64,000 bases of DNA from Erpobdella octoculata. Lineage: Eukaryota; Annelida; Clitellata; Hirudinida; Erpobdellidae. How positions within the stretch are numbered: the first letter of the stretch is position 1; every line of letters begins with the position of its first letter. Below are positions 58,767 to 64,000 of this stretch, in pieces. The notes under the pieces were generated by a model. That model worked only from the letters and a program-made list of their open reading frames with translations, had not been told where the DNA came from and did no database searches. Location: NCBI GenBank assembly GCA_963978895.1, contig OZ022247.1, forward strand, positions 2,509,869-2,573,868. Reading direction: 5' to 3'. A program made the translations under genes and the position numbers.

Positions 58767-61700
58767 TTAGTTGTAAAATCTTTTCTTGATGGATCGAAAG
58801 GTTTTTATGAGGATGTTCGTTTTCTTTTTGATTTTCGACTTCTTCGGTGCCGGCTCCATGATGATTTCTTCTTTCATTACCGTTATCTCGTCTGCTGGAC
58901 CGAAGTCGCTGTAATTTATGCAAACGATTAGTCAGTTGTATTAGTATACTTTTGAATTATGAATAAAACCGATTCCAGAGGGTAATTAGCCTTCACAGAC
59001 TGGAAAAAGTTGTGGGCGTTATATAGGTACTTATGTGGTCTTGTTGTTTGTATAAAACATCAACATCTATTTCTTAATGATCATCATACAATAAAGCTAC
59101 TACAACTTATGGCCTCTTCTCTTATCCTTTCCAAGATAGACTTTTGTAACTCTCCACTTTATTATGGTCTGCTTATACCTGAATCTACTTAGCAGCCACT
59201 TATCTAATCTAATCTATTCTAACAGGTATACACTCTATTTCCCGGTATGTATTCTGCACTCCAGTGTTTTGCAGGATCTCTGGTCAAGTTATTTTTTAAA
59301 ATATACATATTAATGTTTAAAACAGGGACGTCATTTAAGGAGGGCAGTTACCACCCTGACTTTGAAGTGGACCCCCATGACGTTGAAGTGTGTCCTCGTA
59401 GAAGAATTCTGGGAAATTTTTTTTTTGAAAAGTATCTTCGACTACCACTGCATCTCGGTTATCAGCTTTTTTGGCAGGAAAAATATTTGGCAAAAGTTTG
59501 CACGATTATCCCACCTTCTCCCCCCAGTCTACAGTTTTTTTAGGGAAGGAAGATGAAAATTTTAGCGTTATGATAATAAAATGTTGGAATGTGTGAGCCA
59601 ATTCAACATCTTGCACTGGAATGACGAGTTTTAAACCATTATTTTAGTGCCCCTTTCTCATTCTATCTCACCTATCTCATATCTTGGTTCAGACGATCAA
59701 TCTTGAAGCCAACTATCCAGCTATCTAACAATCTAACCAAATCTTTCTCTTAATCCCATAGAGTGGGAAAAATATGATACAGTTAGTGCTTACTTATTTG
59801 AGTTTTCACAACACTTGGTGTAAAAACCTATTAACTATTTAATAAAAACATTAGTGACATTTGTGACGTTTCCTTGAGGCTTCAGCGAGAGGCTCCGTTT
59901 TAAAGGAGAGTTTGCATGCTTGTTATTTCCCATAAAAAGCCTTTATTTTAATCGTATCGAAGGTTAAAAGAAAAAAATGCTTTGAAAAATATCAAACATT
60001 CTTATGCCCATGTTTAAGTACATAGACATTTTTATTGGCTTGTTCAAAATGTTCCCACGACAGAGTCTAATGAGGTAATCAATTTATTCAATCATACAGT
60101 AAAACTTTGTTGGGGGCAACATGTTCAAAGGGCCCACGCGTTCCAATTTTTTGTAATGTTAAACGTTTTCTCATAAAACAGCTGATGACCAGGGGTATTC
60201 GTAGGTACTTTTGCTGGAAAGTTTCCAAGGGGACCGCTTCAACGTCAAAACTGAGGGTACTCATCTTCAACGTCGGAAGGGGCTCACTTCAAAATCAAGG
60301 GGACAACGTCTCACCCTGCTCCCCTAAATGACGTCCCTACATACAGACGGCAGCACTGACAAAACTGAGATGCCATATTCACGTGCTGTTCCTTGCCTGG
60401 ACTAGCCTTAGTTCAATAGCAGCATTCCCACGCACTTGTTACTTTCACATCCTTCACTTTGGACCGGGAAAAGGCATTTAGTTGAACATTTTTGAGATCG
60501 TATTAGCTACTAATGTCTTTTACCAAAAAATAAAACAGTTAGTATGCGGGGCTGTCAGTGGCGCCAGTAAAACACCGCATACGCCGTTAGTCTTATCTGC
60601 AAGTTGCCAACATTGTAAAGTGGCCTTTAAGCGGCTTCTGCTGCATATGGCGATATATATTTATTGTTGTCTAGAAAAAGGTATAAGGTATTAAATATAG
60701 TTAAAACATGAACTAATAATTTATTATAAACTCAACATTAGATTGAGTAAATAATACGTAGGTATAATAATACGCACGCATACCTTCTATACATGAGTCT
60801 CTGTCCGGGTGTTTTGCTGCCCTCTTGTCCGTTGTCCAGCTGGTGCTTGTTTGCGACGGCGACGTCACCGTTGGCAGCTTCCACTCCACGCCTCTTTGCC
60901 CTCTCATTGGTTGACCGACTTCGGCCTTCGATTATCTTCCTGGTCAGGTCGTTCAACTTTTGCTCCCTGGCCTCGATTCTTTTTCTCATTTCTGAGAATG
61001 AAATTTTATGGATACCGCTTTAGTTACATTTAACGTAATTAGTAATTTGGCAAAATAACAAGCGGAAAAGCGGAAATTTTTTTTATCAGTGAACAAAGCA
61101 ATTGTAAATTTCTAAAAATTGGACCAATACAAATACCAAATGTATTGTTTTTTTTGCGAAAAATTTGAATCGAAATGAAGTAGGATCGTACTTTCTCTTT
61201 CAAGTTGTAAGATTGTGAAAATATTTAATTTTTTAATTTCCTTATATTAACTTCACCGCCGGCCTTGCCTGCTTGCTTGAATTTTTGCAAACCTATAAAG
61301 TGAAAATTAACTAACTTCTCGTCATCTAATCGAGTTGAAATTTGAAATATAGACTTGCTCCTCATGACAATGCATTCTATTAAAGTTTAAATGTTTTTTG
61401 AAAACAATTTTTTTTGCAATTAAAAATAATAATTATCTATTTTAAAACAAATCAAATACAATTAAATAAATGTTTACAGGTATAAATTTAAAAAAAATTT
61501 TATTTTAAAAAATATCAGCGGCATTTAAGCGTCATTTCATGCATCGTGGTGTCTCACGTCATAATAATGTGACATTTTGTCGTTTATGAATTATTAAAAA
61601 ATCGACAATGACAATCAATAACGAAGTACAAAGTTCTGCTTGCGACAATGATTCCCCAGCTACATCGTGTTTACAGCAAGGTTTTGTGCAGTTGCTGAAT

Positions 61701-61785
61701 TGCTGAGTTGCTGGCAGTCTCGTTGAATTATTAGAATTATTATTCATTTTTTTAGAACAAAGAGAAAGATGAGTAGGTATAGACA

Positions 61786-61855
<70 letters not shown>

Positions 61856-63846
61856 AAGAGAGAGAGAGAATATAGACTTAACATAAATAAAGAGTAGATT
61901 GTATGAAGTCATGGAACTCTATGTACGAATTTCCTTGATTGAGTGCAATGAAAAGAAAACAGCGCTTAATTAGATTTAGTTTTTCGATATCTGGGCAGCA
62001 TCGAATGTATGTTTTAAATGAATTAAAACTAGAGCACGACAACGGCATTATGACACGCATTGAAATACATGCACACATTTAGAATGGCGGTGATAAAAAA
62101 TATTGAAGCATTGAAATACATGCACACATTTAGAATGGCGGTGATAAAAAATATTGAAATATTGAAATACATGCACACATTTAGAATGGCAATGATAAAA
62201 AATATTGAAATATTGAAATACATGCACACATTTAGAATGGCGGTGATAAAAAATATTGATATATTGAAATACATACACACATTTAGAATGGCGGTGATAA
62301 AAAATATTGATATATTGAAATACATACACACATTTAGAATGGCAGTGATAAAAAATATTGAAATATTGAAATACATGCACACATTTAGATTGGCAGTGAT
62401 AAAAAATATTGAAATATTGAAATACATACACACATTTAGAATGGCAGTGATAAAAAATATTGAAATATTGAAATATTGAAATACATTTAGAATGGCGGTG
62501 ATAAAAAATATTGATATATTGAAATACATACACACATTTAGAATGGCAGTGATAAAAAATATTGAAATATTGAAATACATGCACACATTTAGAATGGCAG
62601 TAATAAAAAATATTGAAATACATGCACACATTTAGAATGGCAGTGATAAAAAATATTGAAATATTGAAATACATGCAGACATTTAGAATGGCAGTGATAA
62701 AAAATATTGAAATATTGAAATACATGCACACATTTAGAATGGCAGTGATAAAAAATATTGAAATATTGAAATACATGCACACATTTAGAATGGCAATGAT
62801 AAAAAAATGACACAAAAAGGAATGGAAAAAGCAGTCAGAGAGAAAAAGAGGGAAGGAGAAAGAGGTTAACAGTGAGGCAATAAGCAGAGCTGTCGATTGG
62901 GGGTGAAGGTGAAGGAAAAAGGTGAAGGAGCAAACTCAGTTGATTTTCCACACGGCATCCAAAGAGCTGAATGGTCAACGGAAATATTTTTTTTAGTTAC
63001 ACCCTGTTTACATAGACGACTGAAAAAACCATTTTAAAAGTACTTATTTGAATCAATTGACGGAACACCCAGAAATGTTCAGTCAAATCGTCTTACAGTT
63101 TGAACTTTTGAACCTACACTGGCAACACCACTTAGTAACGGTCACAAGTTTTCGAGGTCGTGCCAGAGATATTTTTAGACCAGAACAGAATTAGAAATAG
63201 TCATATTAATTTTTATATAGTTTCTCTAGGGTATTATAAAGAGTGCATTTAGTATTTGATTATAAAAAATAATTAGGCTGAGGCCATGAACCAATCCCCT
63301 CTCTTGTCCCTCACCCACTCCCTAGGAAAAAAGTAGCACCACCACCCGCAAACCTACCAAACAGCTTAGTACTTCCAGAATACAATCTCTCGTCAAATGT
63401 TTTCGCTGCTGTACTGTCCAAACAGTGCGATGGTGGCTCCTCCATGGCTGCTGAGGAAGAGTGAATTGCTTACAGTTGATTGGTTTTGTGTTGTTTATTA
63501 TAAATTAGATTATTAGATGATACATTTAAAAATAATTATTCAAATATTATTTTCATATTTTATAATAATTGAATGATAAAATTTAAATAATTATATGTAT
63601 TTTGTTTTATAGATGGTTCAACGTTTGTTTTTATTTAATCAAAATATTTAGCGAAACAATTAACAAATAATAATAATAATATCAGCATTAAAATATTACA
63701 CTATTAAATGCATAAACGATGATATTAGGTAAGTGTATAAAATTATTTTGTTAAACGAATATCAAAAGAAAGTTATAATGGAAGTGTAAAAAAAAACGAT
63801 TTGAGAGTACTTCCTCACCTGTTATGTTCGTATTAGGTCTCTCCAT
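58767..63846 (-). CDS. Small spliced gene, product not recognised
   Basis: I do not recognise the product. Exons on the minus strand: 63854-63819 (ATG at 63846), 63450-63358, 60991-60784, 58908-58767. Every junction has AG/GT borders and matching phase. From the ATG they give 471 nt, 156 aa, with the stop at 58769-58767. The product starts [16 protein letters not shown] and contains [14 protein letters not shown], then a charged, probably helical segment ([20 protein letters not shown]), a low-complexity polar region, and a very basic C-terminus ([15 protein letters not shown]). No signal peptide or membrane segment is seen. The frame is open upstream of the ATG within the first exon, so further 5' exons outside the window are possible. 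The 2.4-kb third intron and 1.9-kb last intron are filled with repeats. The consistent splicing argues that it is real, but expression is unknown. Confidence 0.55.
59080..59190 (+). mobile_element. CR1/L2-like RT C-terminal fragment
   Basis: Encodes [20 protein letters not shown], equivalent to the LVRCLLLSRIDYCNSLLYN region of the nested retroelement at 30.9 kb. Very short, no ends visible; it lies in the last intron of the 3' gene. Confidence 0.6.
59323..60339. mobile_element. MITE with CAGGGACGTCATTTA ends
   Basis: The left end is CAGGGACGTCATTTAAGG and the right end in reverse complement is TAGGGACGTCATTTAGGGG, making about 1017 bp. There is no transposase frame. The flanking bases do not show a clear 8-bp duplication, so the borders or family may be slightly wrong. 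Related, shorter sequences lie at 20418-20655 and near 37100-37330. Confidence 0.6.
61790..61870. repeat. (GA)n microsatellite
   Basis: About 38 GA units in an intron of the 3' gene. Confidence 0.95.
62050..62814. repeat. 51-bp minisatellite, about 15 copies
   Basis: Units contain TACATGCACACATTTAGAAT followed by GGCRGTGATAAAAAATATTG. The period is mostly 51 bp (17 codons) with a few shortened units near 62460-62500 and 62610. Because the period is a multiple of three and the unit lacks stops in several frames, it gives long repeat-only frames on both strands. Confidence 0.95.
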
Positions 63847-63907
63847 GCTTGTCCCTGGAGTATAAAATAGAACACGGTAGAGAAACATCGATTCAAACAG
63901 GTGCCCT

Positions 63908-64000
63908 AGCCATGCATGGATGCATGGATGTATGTATGGATGGATGGATGGATGGATGTATGGATGGATGGATGGATGGATGGATGGATGGATGGATGGA
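63908..64000. repeat. (ATGG)n microsatellite at the window end
   Basis: Imperfect then nearly perfect ATGG units running to the last base, so the array continues outside the window. Confidence 0.95.

Noticed and set aside
59323..60339. Assignment of this MITE firmly to hAT
   Set aside because: The tips resemble hAT ends, but no 8-bp target duplication is visible, so the superfamily is left open.
62029..62815. Frames of 139, 200 and 255 aa on both strands
   Set aside because: They consist wholly of the 51-bp minisatellite, with no start context, no signal and no non-repeat domain. Kept only as a finding about the repeat.

Overview
This is a stretch of nuclear DNA from an animal. Every conserved gene is split by GT-AG spliceosomal introns, the DNA is AT-rich and full of microsatellites and minisatellites, and the mobile elements are animal-type CR1/L2-like non-LTR retrotransposons and hAT DNA transposons. 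Gene content and structure fit an invertebrate, most likely a lophotrochozoan. An annelid such as a leech is my best guess, but that is inference and of low confidence.

Layout. 576-6912 (-): GSPT1 (translation termination factor eRF3a, 16 coding exons, about 589 aa). 7712-19022 (+): EXOC1/Sec3 (exocyst, 23 coding exons, about 896 aa), divergent from GSPT1 across about 0.8 kb. 19-32.7 kb is a repeat-rich block with no host gene. It holds diverged 257-bp tandem repeats, a nearly perfect 875-bp tandem array built from old hAT sequence, a second hAT element nested in the last array copy with an 8-bp target duplication, an antisense fragment of an LRR-Ig gene, and a CR1/L2-like retroelement split by another retroelement. 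32.86-35.86 kb (+): LRR-Ig surface protein gene A, broken in exon 1 by a 1-kb hAT-type MITE. 37726-46367 (-): MCM2 (18 coding exons, about 895 aa). 47991-50294 (-): a TMEM179-family membrane protein, head to head with MRPL47 at 50501-52652 (+), with 206 bp between start codons. 55.13-57.13 kb (+): LRR-Ig gene B, an intact paralogue of A. 58.77-63.85 kb (-): a small unrecognised spliced gene. The window ends in an (ATGG)n tract.

How the genes relate. The housekeeping genes serve translation (GSPT1, MRPL47), secretion (EXOC1) and DNA replication (MCM2). Two of the close pairs are divergent and may share promoters. The LRR-Ig copies form a local paralogous family whose similarity extends into the 5' flank. 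One copy is intact, one is interrupted by a transposon, and one is an inverted fragment.

Exon joins were made by hand. In GSPT1, EXOC1, MCM2, the TMEM179-like gene, MRPL47 and the 3' gene, every join keeps reading phase and the summed coding lengths divide by three, so these models are strong. The most unusual observation is that two unrelated genes (EXOC1 and MCM2) carry minisatellites that begin exactly at an exon/intron border and repeat the 5' splice site several times.
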